Shown here: one piece after another, positions 7,857-16,424 of the stretch | Layout of the letters: each line of letters begins with the position of its first letter | Position numbering within the stretch: position 1 is the stretch's first letter | NCBI GenBank assembly: GCA_035354435.1 | Contig: DAOQAY010000028.1 | Location: 1 to 26,038 of the forward strand | DNA: 26,038 bases | Reading direction: 5' to 3' | DNA from: JAKLDO01 sp035354435 | GTDB taxonomy: Bacteria; UBP6; UBA1177 | The notes under the pieces: model-generated | The model's database searches: none | What the model was told of the DNA's origin: nothing | Seen by the model: only the letters and a program-made list of their open reading frames with translations | Made by a program: the position numbers and the translations under genes

Positions 7857-9248
7857 TTATCTTTTTTTCAAAACCATATTCACTTCACGGTTCTTTTCAG
7901 AAGGAGCAAGGTTCATTCCACCGATGTAATCGTCTTTTCTGAACTCAATGATGTAATTTTTCCCTTTTTCGAGTTGAAGTGTTGCTGGAGTTTTCTTTCC
8001 TGTATCTTCACCATTTATATATATCTCGGCTCCAGGAGGATTTGAAAAAACAGCGACATTTTCAAGCTCTATATCAGACTTAAGAACCAGATATGAAACG
8101 GCAACGGCAGAAGCCAGCACTATAAAAATGCAGCCCAGAACAAATAGTAAGTATGAGAATTTACTTCGCTTCTTTTCCATCTTAATTTCCTGAGCTACGG
8201 CTTTAACTCGAATTTTTTCCTTGAGATCAAGTTCTTCGAGGTCGCCGATATCCTTGAAAAGTTCATCCATCAGATATTCAGTCTGTGCTCTTTCAAGAAC
8301 TTTGGTCATCTTTATAAAATGAGATGGAAATATTTTCTTTAAAAAAGACTGGATCGTTTCACAATTAGGATCTAATTCAAGTGAATTATAGACCAGAAGA
8401 AGTTCATCCCTCATTTCACGGGCAGTGGCGTATCTTTTATCGGGATTCTTTTCAAGTGCTTTCATAACGATTTTTGCAATTCTCGGATCTATTCCGGGAA
8501 CAACCTCCTGAACAGGCCGTATTTTCTCATTCAAAATAGAATTCAATATAACGGCATCATTATCTAAGTGCTTGAAAAGAGGGGCATTTGTGAGCATTTC
8601 ATAAAATATTATCCCCAGAGAAAAAATATCGCTGCGTCTATCAACAGCATTTTCCCTGCACTGTTCAGGAGAAAGATAACCGTATGTTCCCTGAATACTT
8701 GTCAGAGTACCTTTAAGTTTTTTAGTATAATTAACATTTGCTATGCCGAAATCAACAACCTTTATCTTTCCGTCATAAGATATAAGGATATTATTAGGAT
8801 TCATGTCAAGATGCACAACATTAAGAAAAACCCCGTTTCTATCTTTTGTATTGTGTGCATGATCAAGTCCGCTAAGAACGCCGAGAATGATCTCCATCAT
8901 CAGATTGACAGGTATTTCAGCACCTCTTTGCTGAAGCTTGTTCATCAACGAACCCAGATTTTGTCCAAAAACATATTCCATTGCAATGAAATACTGGTTT
9001 TCATATTTTCCGAAATCATATATCTTAACTATGTTCTCATGACTTATGTTGCAGATTATCCTTGCTTCGGAAAGGAACATTTTTACCAAAGTCTGATTCG
9101 AGCTGAATTGTTTTAATACTTTTTTAATGGCAATGGGCATTGAATTTACTGGCGAATTCATATGTTTCGCAAGAAAAATTTCTGCCATTCCACCTGTGGC
9201 GATCTTTGAAAGTAATTGATAGTTGTCAAATCTTTCAAGCATTTTCAT
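7857..9248 (-). CDS. Eukaryotic-like Ser/Thr protein kinase with transmembrane segment and PEGA domain
   Basis: The N-terminal kinase domain (~8-285) has the Gly loop IATGGMAEIF, the ATP-anchoring Lys42 in IAIKK, Glu61 of helix C, DFG at 166-168, and SPE (194 region) for APE. The catalytic loop reads HLDMNPNN (146-153): the catalytic Asp148 and metal-binding Asn153 are kept. The Arg of HRD is Leu, however, and the usual catalytic-loop Lys is Asn. A juxtamembrane region (~290-360) leads to one membrane helix (~366-389) and then an extracytoplasmic PEGA domain (~397-463; PPGAEIYINGEDTG). A strong AGGAG site precedes the ATG at 9248, which overlaps the upstream HTH gene by 14 nt. The obvious candidate partners are the tandem FHA protein and other products of the same operon. 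Confidence 0.92.
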   Translation of the reverse strand: MKMLERFDNYQLLSKIATGGMAEIFLAKHMNSPVNSMPIAIKKVLKQFSSNQTLVKMFLSEARIICNISHENIVKIYDFGKYENQYFIAMEYVFGQNLGSLMNKLQQRGAEIPVNLMMEIILGVLSGLDHAHNTKDRNGVFLNVVHLDMNPNNILISYDGKIKVVDFGIANVNYTKKLKGTLTSIQGTYGYLSPEQCRENAVDRRSDIFSLGIIFYEMLTNAPLFKHLDNDAVILNSILNEKIRPVQEVVPGIDPRIAKIVMKALEKNPDKRYATAREMRDELLLVYNSLELDPNCETIQSFLKKIFPSHFIKMTKVLERAQTEYLMDELFKDIGDLEELDLKEKIRVKAVAQEIKMEKKRSKFSYLLFVLGCIFIVLASAVAVSYLVLKSDIELENVAVFSNPPGAEIYINGEDTGKKTPATLQLEKGKNYIIEFRKDDYIGGMNLAPSEKNREVNMVLKKR

Positions 9249-9972
9249 TTGTCTCCTGTCGCAATATTGAAGAATTCGGATTTGTTGAATTCTTTATTTT
9301 CAAGTAATCTTTTATAACCTTCTCTGTATTTAAATGATTTAATTTGACAGCCTTGCAGTAATTAGCAAGAAACCCTTTGACATAAATATCAGCAGGAAGT
9401 TTTAAATATTCATCATTTTCTATGGCCTGCACAATAAATGAAGATATTTTGGTACTGGAAACTATTGACTTCACAGAAATGCCTATTTCTTCTCTTATTT
9501 TTTTAAGTATGTCACCCTTTATTATTTCGTCCTTATATTTATCAAAAAGTGTATTGGAATCAAGATATTCAAGATCTTCAACAACAAAATTCTTTTTATC
9601 TGCCTCTCTTCCGAAAACATCCTTTTTAATAAGCCTTTTTGATCCTTTTTTGTTTCTGTTATATCTTTTGACCACTTCACTCAGGAAAAAAGTGTCAGGA
9701 AAAGATTCTTCAATAGAATTAAGATGTTCTTCAATCTCCATATCATATTCTTTTCTAAGCTCGTGATTGCTGAGTTCTTTGTAAACACTTTCAAGCAGTG
9801 CTGTATAGACAAAGAGGGTTTCATCATCAAAAATATCCCGAAGCATCGGATTTTCAATGACATACACTTTTTTTAATTTTTCGTACTGATTGTTAATGTC
9901 GAGTATGCTACACCCTCTTCCAAGCCCGAACATTTCGTAATAAGTAAGTGGAAGAATTTTTATCTTTTTCAT
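9235..9972 (-). CDS. J-like domain protein with RodZ-type helix-turn-helix
   Basis: Residues ~10-82 resemble a DnaJ J domain (YYEMFGLGRGCSILDINNQYEKL ... KELSNHELRKEYD in outline), but the His-Pro-Asp tripeptide needed to stimulate DnaK is missing. The region is also stretched by an insert. Residues ~152-213 match the HTH_25/RodZ-type helix-turn-helix (IREEIGISVKSIV ... LPADIYVKGFLANYCKA). There is no membrane segment, so unlike RodZ this is a soluble protein. The middle (~100-150) is charged. A GGGAGA site sits 7 nt before the ATG at 9972, 2 nt after the ParA-like gene, and the gene overlaps the kinase gene. In RodZ this HTH binds the MreB cytoskeleton, so a protein-binding adaptor role beside the ParA-like ATPase is plausible. 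DNA binding is the alternative. Confidence 0.78.
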   Translation of the reverse strand: MKKIKILPLTYYEMFGLGRGCSILDINNQYEKLKKVYVIENPMLRDIFDDETLFVYTALLESVYKELSNHELRKEYDMEIEEHLNSIEESFPDTFFLSEVVKRYNRNKKGSKRLIKKDVFGREADKKNFVVEDLEYLDSNTLFDKYKDEIIKGDILKKIREEIGISVKSIVSSTKISSFIVQAIENDEYLKLPADIYVKGFLANYCKAVKLNHLNTEKVIKDYLKIKNSTNPNSSILRQETNENA

Positions 9973-9974
9973 AT

Positions 9975-10868
9975 TTATTCTCCCTTTTTCTGTGTAAACT
10001 GTTGAGATAGAAAACTCGAAATACTGTCAAGAGAATCAACGAATTCGCCATTTTTCTCAAATGTGACAACAGGTTTCATATTAAGTATGGAAGATGTTAT
10101 GACTTCTGAATATGCAAGATCTTCCACAAATCCGGTCTCGAACCCGTAACTGTTCTTTATAATAAGCTGATATAAGGCAGCTATCTCTTTATCTGAAGAA
10201 CTTCTTATTCCGTTAAACACTATTCCCAGTTTAACATTATTAACAATTTCAGCTAGTTGTGATGCGTTTTTGGGAACAGACTGAGAAAGAAGGAGAAGAA
10301 GATTTCTGGGTGTGAAAAGTATGTCCTTTCTTGTTCTTTTAAAGTTCTGAACTGTAAAGGCGAGGTCATATTTTATCTCGACATTTTTTAACCGGTAATT
10401 GAAAAGTTCTTTGAAAAAGTAATTGCTCTTTTCAATAGATACAGGATCGGGACACATAAACATCACAGAATAATCAGCTGTTCCTATCACATCAAAAAGA
10501 TCATTGTCAATCTTTGAACCCATATCAATGAAAATAAAATCGAACTGACTTTGCTTAAGCTCTGTTTCCCACCTTAAGAGATGTTCCGAAACTTTCAAAG
10601 ATCCGTTATGGTCCTTCAGATTGCTGAAGAAACTCAGATTCTGATAATCACTGCTTATAAGCGGCAGTATTGAAAAGTGTTCTGCAACCTCATCAGAAAC
10701 CGCATATGATGGCAGATTAAGATATGTATGAAGCGTACCGCCGTTAGGTGCCGCATCCATTAGAAGAACTTTTTTGCCTTTCTGTGCAAGGAATATTGCA
10801 AGATTTGCAGTTATGACAGAAGTTCCCGATCCGCCTTTCGGCGAAAATGTCGCAATTACTTTAACCAT
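9975..10868 (-). CDS. ParA/MinD-superfamily ATPase with altered P-loop
   Basis: The deviant Walker A region near the N terminus reads FSPKGGSGTS (8-17). The signature Lys11 that reaches across the dimer is kept, but the second P-loop lysine is Thr16. A switch I Asp38 (LLMDAAPNGG) and Walker B Asp115 (FIFIDMG) are present, and the CPDPVSIEKSNYFF segment (139-152) is typical of MinD/FlhG/CpaE relatives. Thr at this place is known in the CpaE/TadZ branch, which localises secretion or pilus machinery, so the change is likely a family trait rather than decay. ATP hydrolysis may be weak. Length is 297 residues. It starts 3 nt after the large lipoprotein gene and is followed after 2 nt by the J-like/HTH gene. 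A role in positioning or switching is inferred. Confidence 0.85.
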   Translation of the reverse strand: MVKVIATFSPKGGSGTSVITANLAIFLAQKGKKVLLMDAAPNGGTLHTYLNLPSYAVSDEVAEHFSILPLISSDYQNLSFFSNLKDHNGSLKVSEHLLRWETELKQSQFDFIFIDMGSKIDNDLFDVIGTADYSVMFMCPDPVSIEKSNYFFKELFNYRLKNVEIKYDLAFTVQNFKRTRKDILFTPRNLLLLLSQSVPKNASQLAEIVNNVKLGIVFNGIRSSSDKEIAALYQLIIKNSYGFETGFVEDLAYSEVITSSILNMKPVVTFEKNGEFVDSLDSISSFLSQQFTQKKGE

Positions 10869-10871
10869 TTT

Positions 10872-13800
10872 TTATTCAACCGATAATTTATCTTCAAACT
10901 CTATAATACTTATAATTGTTTTTTTAAGTTCTGCAAATTCTTCAGGTCCTATAATCTTCTTTTTGACCTTCAGCAAGACTCTGATACCATTACTACCGAA
11001 TTTCTCAGAACTATAACTGAAAAAACTATCATTCAGTTCAAAATTGCGGAGGTTGGATTTTATTCCTGACACAACTGAGATAGACAACGAATCCGGCAGC
11101 ATTGAAAGATCAACCGGATAATCTCTTTTCTCCTGTTCTATCAATTTATTAAAAAGAGCTTTTACAGGCATTGGAATGGTATCGCTGCTTTTAAATTCTA
11201 TCACAAGAGGATCATTTAAAATGCTCTGCCCTGTTTTAATTTCTTCCGGACTTGAAATAAAAAATAATGAATCGGTAACAGCTTTCTGAATTTGTTCGCC
11301 ATTGTTAATTTTATATCTCAATGATGATGCCTGAGTACCTTTGTATTCAGCGGATGAAATTCCATCAGGATTTATAACAACTTCAACAGAATCGGGACTA
11401 TTGCCCTTGATTTTTGTAAAATTATACCCGTTTGTTGTTTCATCAAATATCATTGCTTCTGCATCTTCATAAAGTGCACTTATTCCAAGATAATTATCAT
11501 AGTCGGCCGAGGGATCGACAAAGAAACCCTCTTCAATCCCGTCCTGTATAGGGATATATACAAGAGCATGGTTGAACTGCATATAAGGAAGTTCCTTGTT
11601 CAAATTCCCATAATCTTTTGATTTAACAAGTGAATATTGTGCTTTAATTCCTGCTGAGTTGAGCATGACCTTTAAAAGGAGAGCTTTATCTTTGTAATCA
11701 CCTGACATTTTTTTAAGTACAATATCACTTTCATCAGGTTTCACGGTATCAATACCTGAATCATCAAATGAATAGCCTATTTTCCTTGCAACAAAGTCTC
11801 TAAGTATTTCTATTACAGGAAGTTTAAAAAGGGTTGAGTCTCCTATTTTCTCGGAAATAGCAGCTATTTCATTACTGATCACAGAACTTTCATTTATAAA
11901 TTTTATCTGCCACTTTGCAAAATCATCCCAGCTCGGAATAAAAGAATATTCAACTCCCGGAATAAAGAGCTGTCTGTCAAATGGCATAAAGTTCTCAAAT
12001 GGCGGAACAAAAACATTTTCCGACTGAAAAACATCAACAGTTCCGTTATTAAATGAAATACTGCTTTTCTTGACATTACCTCTGGTTGAAAAGTTTCCAT
12101 GAATCTTTTCAGGCAGATAAAAAACAACAATAGATTTCCTGCTTATAACGCCCTCTTCTCCAAAAAGCCAGGATGAATTAAAGCCTTGAAGCCAGTACTC
12201 ACTCTTTTCATCTGTACCGTATTTCAGATCAATAACATCTCCGGCCTCAAGCGATCTGAAATAAATACCGTTTTTATCTACATTGATATCTTTCGAGATT
12301 TTTCCGTCACTTTTAATTATTTTTGCAAATATCACATCACCGTTAACAGGGAAACTCCTCAATTTCTGAACTCCCGAGGCATTGTTGATCTTTATTATCA
12401 TTCTGAATCTGCTTTTTATGTTTTTCTGATTAATAACTTTATTGATCCCTTCATCGTAAAATATCTCATAGGGATTGGTCGAAGACAACACCTGCATTTT
12501 ATAAATTGACTGTAAATCATTATCGCTGAGTTCGAATTTCTGAAAGAACCCGGAACTGTCATCTTCTTCAAAAAAAGCACTTTTTTTATATGTAAGATCG
12601 TCTTCGGGATTCAGAATGGAGGCTTTTTTATAATATTCAGCAGCCATCCGCTTATTATTTCTGAAGATTTCTATATCTCCCATTCCGGATAACGCATCAG
12701 TATCGTCAGGATTATTTTTTAAAATCTTAAGAAACAGCTTTTCAGATCTTTTGACATCTCTTAATAAAAGAAAAACCTTGGCAAGTTCGATCTTTAGTTT
12801 TAAACTGTCCGGATCGAGTTTAAGCATTTTTGTGATCATTTTTTTCTGGATTTTAAGATCTTTTGTCTTTTCTGCTGATGACAGAATGCTTTCCAGTAGC
12901 GGATAATAGTTGGGAACTTTTTCCAGCAGGTTCAACCGGATCTTCATCGATCCCTGAACATCTCCGTATTCCTCAAGAGCAAAAGCATAATAAATATGTA
13001 CCGCAAAAAAATCATTAAACTTCTTAAATGTCTCTTCACAATATTTAAGATCTGATACCGTTTGACCGTCTGCGCTGAAAAGATCTGAAACAAGCAACCT
13101 GAAATCTATATTATTCTCATATTCAGACAGAATAGTTTTTCTCATCTTCGCCAATTCTTCAGACCGGCTTGATTTGCTGAACATTCCCATAAGTTTTATC
13201 ACCGGTTCCACTGTTCCCGGATATGATGTAATTGTTTTTTTAAGAAGAGAGTCACCTTTTTCAATATCATTATTTCTGTAGAAAATATCAGCACCGGAAT
13301 ACCAAACAACCGGATTATCGGTACCTATGATCTTTGAGAAAAGTTCAATGAAATCATCTGTACTGAATCTATTTCCTGAAATTACCGCAGAATTCATAGA
13401 AATCATTGTTTCAAAAAAGTCAGAATGATTCTTCTTTTCAGTATCATATCTTAGAGCAGTTCCCTTTGTGCCAGTTTTTCTGTAATTTGTCCTAACCTTC
13501 CTGTCTGGTAGAAATATCTTTAATCTTGCGGATTCAGAATTTAAAGCGCTAATTTTCGCAACTATCCTGTGGTCACCTTTTGTCAGTTTAAATTTTCCGC
13601 CATTTCTTATGATCGAATAGGTGTTCTTACCAGCTTCATTTTGCACAGAAACTAGCGTTCCATTTAAATATATCTCTGTTTTTGAATCGGTTTGGAAAAA
13701 GATCGGAAGGACAGAATCATTGCCAACACTGAAATCATAAATTACAAAATATTCACCTTCGTCAACGGACAGATAGTTAAAAATATTCAATGAGTCTGAA

Positions 13801-14393
13801 GGATAAGATATATCGGCGGCAAGACCTTTATCAATATCCAGCTTGAGAATATCGAGTCCGTGGGAATTTTTTACTATTACAGCCTTGTTTAAAATGTTCA
13901 TTGCAGAAGAGATTTCATCAAATCTCTCCATATCATTTTTAATAAGCGCCCAATCTTTTTTTTCATTTTCGATCACATATTTTGCAAAATCGTCACTGAT
14001 CCTTGATGTCGAGATGTCATAAAGATTTCCCAGTTTATTAAAAGGGATGTTCAGGTTTCTTATATAACTCAATGATGAAAGAGCTGTATTCCCGTCAGGA
14101 CCCTCGACCGAATTCAGAAATTGAGCTAAAGCCTTTTGCGGATCTCCTGTAATATAATAATATTCTCCTAACACATAATGACTGGTCTGCACTGACTGAC
14201 TGTCATTAGAATTTTGGAGTATTTTTCTTGCGCAATCTATTGATCCCGACCAGTTCAGGAAATAACTGCTTTTCAATTCAAAAAGTGAACATGATACAAC
14301 TCCCGGAGTAACATTCCGATGATCAACACTTTTACAAGAGAACATTATCACAGCTGAAAAAAGAGAAAATATAAGGAGAAGTTTATTTGCCAT
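10872..14393 (-). CDS. Large TPR lipoprotein with DUF3857 and inactive-looking transglutaminase-like domain
   Basis: The 1173 residues begin with a lipoprotein signal (VIMFSC, lipid-modified Cys20). Repeated helical TPR-like units follow (~68-120 and ~370-605; clearest at ~510-600). They are interrupted by a beta-rich segment (~205-297) with a carbohydrate-binding or PA14-like look (IYLNGTLV ... KGDHRI). Next come a DUF3857 beta domain (~655-770) and a transglutaminase-like domain (~855-965). There the usual G-D-C-K-D-K is GDYKDKALLL, so the catalytic Cys is Tyr900, although His942 (FNHALVY) and Asp960 (FFVDPSADYD) are kept. About 200 further residues follow. The protein probably faces the periplasm as a scaffold or peptide-binding protein. 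It overlaps mtnA by 11 nt and is coupled to the ParA-like gene. The overall family call is good; the function is unknown. Confidence 0.85.
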   Translation of the reverse strand: MANKLLLIFSLFSAVIMFSCKSVDHRNVTPGVVSCSLFELKSSYFLNWSGSIDCARKILQNSNDSQSVQTSHYVLGEYYYITGDPQKALAQFLNSVEGPDGNTALSSLSYIRNLNIPFNKLGNLYDISTSRISDDFAKYVIENEKKDWALIKNDMERFDEISSAMNILNKAVIVKNSHGLDILKLDIDKGLAADISYPSDSLNIFNYLSVDEGEYFVIYDFSVGNDSVLPIFFQTDSKTEIYLNGTLVSVQNEAGKNTYSIIRNGGKFKLTKGDHRIVAKISALNSESARLKIFLPDRKVRTNYRKTGTKGTALRYDTEKKNHSDFFETMISMNSAVISGNRFSTDDFIELFSKIIGTDNPVVWYSGADIFYRNNDIEKGDSLLKKTITSYPGTVEPVIKLMGMFSKSSRSEELAKMRKTILSEYENNIDFRLLVSDLFSADGQTVSDLKYCEETFKKFNDFFAVHIYYAFALEEYGDVQGSMKIRLNLLEKVPNYYPLLESILSSAEKTKDLKIQKKMITKMLKLDPDSLKLKIELAKVFLLLRDVKRSEKLFLKILKNNPDDTDALSGMGDIEIFRNNKRMAAEYYKKASILNPEDDLTYKKSAFFEEDDSSGFFQKFELSDNDLQSIYKMQVLSSTNPYEIFYDEGINKVINQKNIKSRFRMIIKINNASGVQKLRSFPVNGDVIFAKIIKSDGKISKDINVDKNGIYFRSLEAGDVIDLKYGTDEKSEYWLQGFNSSWLFGEEGVISRKSIVVFYLPEKIHGNFSTRGNVKKSSISFNNGTVDVFQSENVFVPPFENFMPFDRQLFIPGVEYSFIPSWDDFAKWQIKFINESSVISNEIAAISEKIGDSTLFKLPVIEILRDFVARKIGYSFDDSGIDTVKPDESDIVLKKMSGDYKDKALLLKVMLNSAGIKAQYSLVKSKDYGNLNKELPYMQFNHALVYIPIQDGIEEGFFVDPSADYDNYLGISALYEDAEAMIFDETTNGYNFTKIKGNSPDSVEVVINPDGISSAEYKGTQASSLRYKINNGEQIQKAVTDSLFFISSPEEIKTGQSILNDPLVIEFKSSDTIPMPVKALFNKLIEQEKRDYPVDLSMLPDSLSISVVSGIKSNLRNFELNDSFFSYSSEKFGSNGIRVLLKVKKKIIGPEEFAELKKTIISIIEFEDKLSVE

Positions 14394-15444
14394 TAAAAAG
14401 TCCGGTGATTTTTTCTTTTGAAATACCGTTATTCAATATTCCGTTTTCAGTAATCAATGCGTGTATTAATGAAACAGGAACAACATCAAAACCCAGATGA
14501 AGCCCTTTTGTATCTTTATGCGATATCCTTTTTCCGTTAAAAACAAGCAGTTCTTTATCATCCCTTTTTTCGATAACAATTGAACTGCCCGACATTATTG
14601 AGAGATCAAATGTTTCCAGTGGCATTGCCGACATATACGGAATATTATGATATGCGGCATTTATAGCAAGTGAGTAGGTGCCTATTTTATTTGCAAGATC
14701 CCCGTTTGCAGCAACTCTGTCCGCACCTGTAATAACCAGATCGATGTTTTCTGTTTTCATTATCCATGCAGCAGTGCTGTCAGTAATAACAGTATGAGGA
14801 ATGTTCTCGCAGATCATTTCAAAAGCCGTAAGCCTCGCCCCTTGAAGATATGGTCTTGTCTCGTCGATATAAACATGGTCGACCAGATCTCTGATTTTAA
14901 GAGAACGGATCACTCCTAATGCTGTTCCATAACCGCATGTAGCAAGTGCACCGGCATTGCAGTGAGTTATTATCCTGAGTTTTTTCCCTTTAAACATTTT
15001 TTCAAGGTACTTCGCCCCATTTTCACCCATAATGAAATTTCTCTGTATATCTCTTAAATGAACATGATCGGAAAATTCTCTGAAAATAATTTGCAGATTT
15101 TCCCGGCTTTCTCCTTTGCAGCTCTCATATATTTTATAAGCTTCATCAAGGACATTTCTCAAATTGACAGCTGTAGGTCTAGTACTCAGGAGCATCTCGT
15201 AAATTTCTTTAAAACTTTTAATATCCGGTCCTGAATAATTAAGAACCAGCGCTGCCGAAGCCGCTGCACCGATAAGAGGAGCTCCTCTCAGGTTCATATC
15301 AATAATCGTCTTTGCAACATCAGCAGGTGTACAGCATTCTATATATTTTATTTCATCAGGAAGAAGTATCTGATCCAGCACATAATAAAGTTCATCCTTC
15401 CAGAAAGCTGACTGCGGTGTGTTACTTTTGAAACTATGCGACAC
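14383..15444 (-). CDS. mtnA: S-methyl-5-thioribose-1-phosphate isomerase (MtnA/eIF2B-like)
   Basis: Isomerises 5-methylthioribose-1-phosphate to the ribulose form in methionine salvage. Family motifs are clear: NLRGAPLIGAAASAALVL (51-68), catalytic Cys162 in THCNAGALAT, YIDETRPYLQGARL (192-205), and catalytic Asp242 in TGADRVAANGDLANKIGTYS. Length 353 is normal. The start is GTG at 15444, inside the last codons of the FHA gene (11-nt overlap) with GGAAAA upstream; no ATG exists before residue 50. No other salvage gene (mtnK, mtnB, mtnD, mtnP) is nearby, so the substrate could also be a related sugar phosphate (for example ribose-1,5-bisphosphate or deoxyribose analogues, as in other members of this fold). 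The MtnA family itself is secure. Confidence 0.9.
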   Translation of the reverse strand: MSHSFKSNTPQSAFWKDELYYVLDQILLPDEIKYIECCTPADVAKTIIDMNLRGAPLIGAAASAALVLNYSGPDIKSFKEIYEMLLSTRPTAVNLRNVLDEAYKIYESCKGESRENLQIIFREFSDHVHLRDIQRNFIMGENGAKYLEKMFKGKKLRIITHCNAGALATCGYGTALGVIRSLKIRDLVDHVYIDETRPYLQGARLTAFEMICENIPHTVITDSTAAWIMKTENIDLVITGADRVAANGDLANKIGTYSLAINAAYHNIPYMSAMPLETFDLSIMSGSSIVIEKRDDKELLVFNGKRISHKDTKGLHLGFDVVPVSLIHALITENGILNNGISKEKITGLFNGK

Positions 15445-16393
15445 GAACTTTTCCGGAATTATTGACCTTTTTTTCTACAATTATCTTATATGATTTCTTC
15501 ATTCCTGAATCTTCAGATCCTACACTGCCCTTCTTTAAAAATATTATTACAGCAATAACCACAACAGTAACAATTACGGCAGCAATTCCTATTCCTATAA
15601 ACAGCGGTTTTTTGAAGGATATTCTTTTCACTTGTGTTATTTCTGTTGTTTCATCGTCGTGAACACTTTTTATCCCTTTGATGTCCTTTCTCAGCTTTTC
15701 CTTTCTTACATCCTCAGCTATTATCTGATAAGGCATCGGATCATATTCTTCACCTTTTTCAATGAACTCAAAAACGAAGCTGCCGACTTTGATCTCATCT
15801 CCGTTCCTCATGTCGACTGAATCAATCTCCATATCATTGACAACAAGCGAATATTTTCCTTTGTAATCACCTTTTACAAGAAGGAATATGTTCCCGTCAA
15901 ATATCAGTTTTGAATGCTGAGCCGGAATATCAGAACCGTAAAGATAGACATCTGCACTGGCATGAGAACCGATAACAGTCTCTGCACCTTTAACAGGAAA
16001 AACTTTTCCTCCGATATATCCGCTTTTGGCAAGAAGAAGGTTTTCTGCGGCAACTTTCCTGCCAGCTTTGGCGATTGATGATGTTTTCAATGCACTGTCT
16101 TCGTCCTGTTCAAGATAAACATTATAATCTCCAATAGTGATCACATCGCCTACAAATATTTCCATTTTACCGGCGATCTCACGGTCATTTACAAATGTCT
16201 GATTTGAACTTCCACGATCCTCAATAATTATCCTGTTATCAATTATCTCAAGCTGGAAATGATGCCTTGACACATTTCTTTCTTTTAGAACGAGGTCATT
16301 GCTGTCGGATCTTCCTGCAGCAATATAGTTTCCTTCAAAATCATATACGGTCAGCTCATTTCTGTCGTTTTCAACAATCAGCTTTAACACCAT
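15434..16393 (-). CDS. Membrane protein with two FHA domains
   Basis: FHA domains read phosphothreonine peptides. FHA1 (~4-95) has the binding residues: Gly27-Arg28-Ser29, Ser42-Arg43-His-His45, Asn64 and Asn69. FHA2 (~125-212) keeps the fold (VIGSHASADVYL, QHSKL, VVNDMEI), but the conserved Arg and Ser are replaced (Ser143, Ala158), so it probably does not bind phosphate. A charged linker containing several Thr (DDETTEITQ, ~246-254) precedes one membrane helix (~264-286) and a short tail outside the cytoplasm. The Thr-rich linker is a candidate site for the operon's own kinase. AGAGGT 6 nt before the ATG at 16393 supports the start. The gene follows the unknown two-module gene by 31 nt and overlaps mtnA. 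Confidence 0.88.
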   Translation of the reverse strand: MVLKLIVENDRNELTVYDFEGNYIAAGRSDSNDLVLKERNVSRHHFQLEIIDNRIIIEDRGSSNQTFVNDREIAGKMEIFVGDVITIGDYNVYLEQDEDSALKTSSIAKAGRKVAAENLLLAKSGYIGGKVFPVKGAETVIGSHASADVYLYGSDIPAQHSKLIFDGNIFLLVKGDYKGKYSLVVNDMEIDSVDMRNGDEIKVGSFVFEFIEKGEEYDPMPYQIIAEDVRKEKLRKDIKGIKSVHDDETTEITQVKRISFKKPLFIGIGIAAVIVTVVVIAVIIFLKKGSVGSEDSGMKKSYKIIVEKKVNNSGKVRVA

Positions 16394-16424
16394 TTAAAAC
16401 CTCTTTATCCTAAAAACATCTTCA

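Noticed and set aside
8568..9116. 182-codon open frame on the plus strand opposite the kinase gene
   Set aside because: It lies wholly antisense to a clearly conserved kinase domain, has no ribosome binding site I can see and no recognisable motif.
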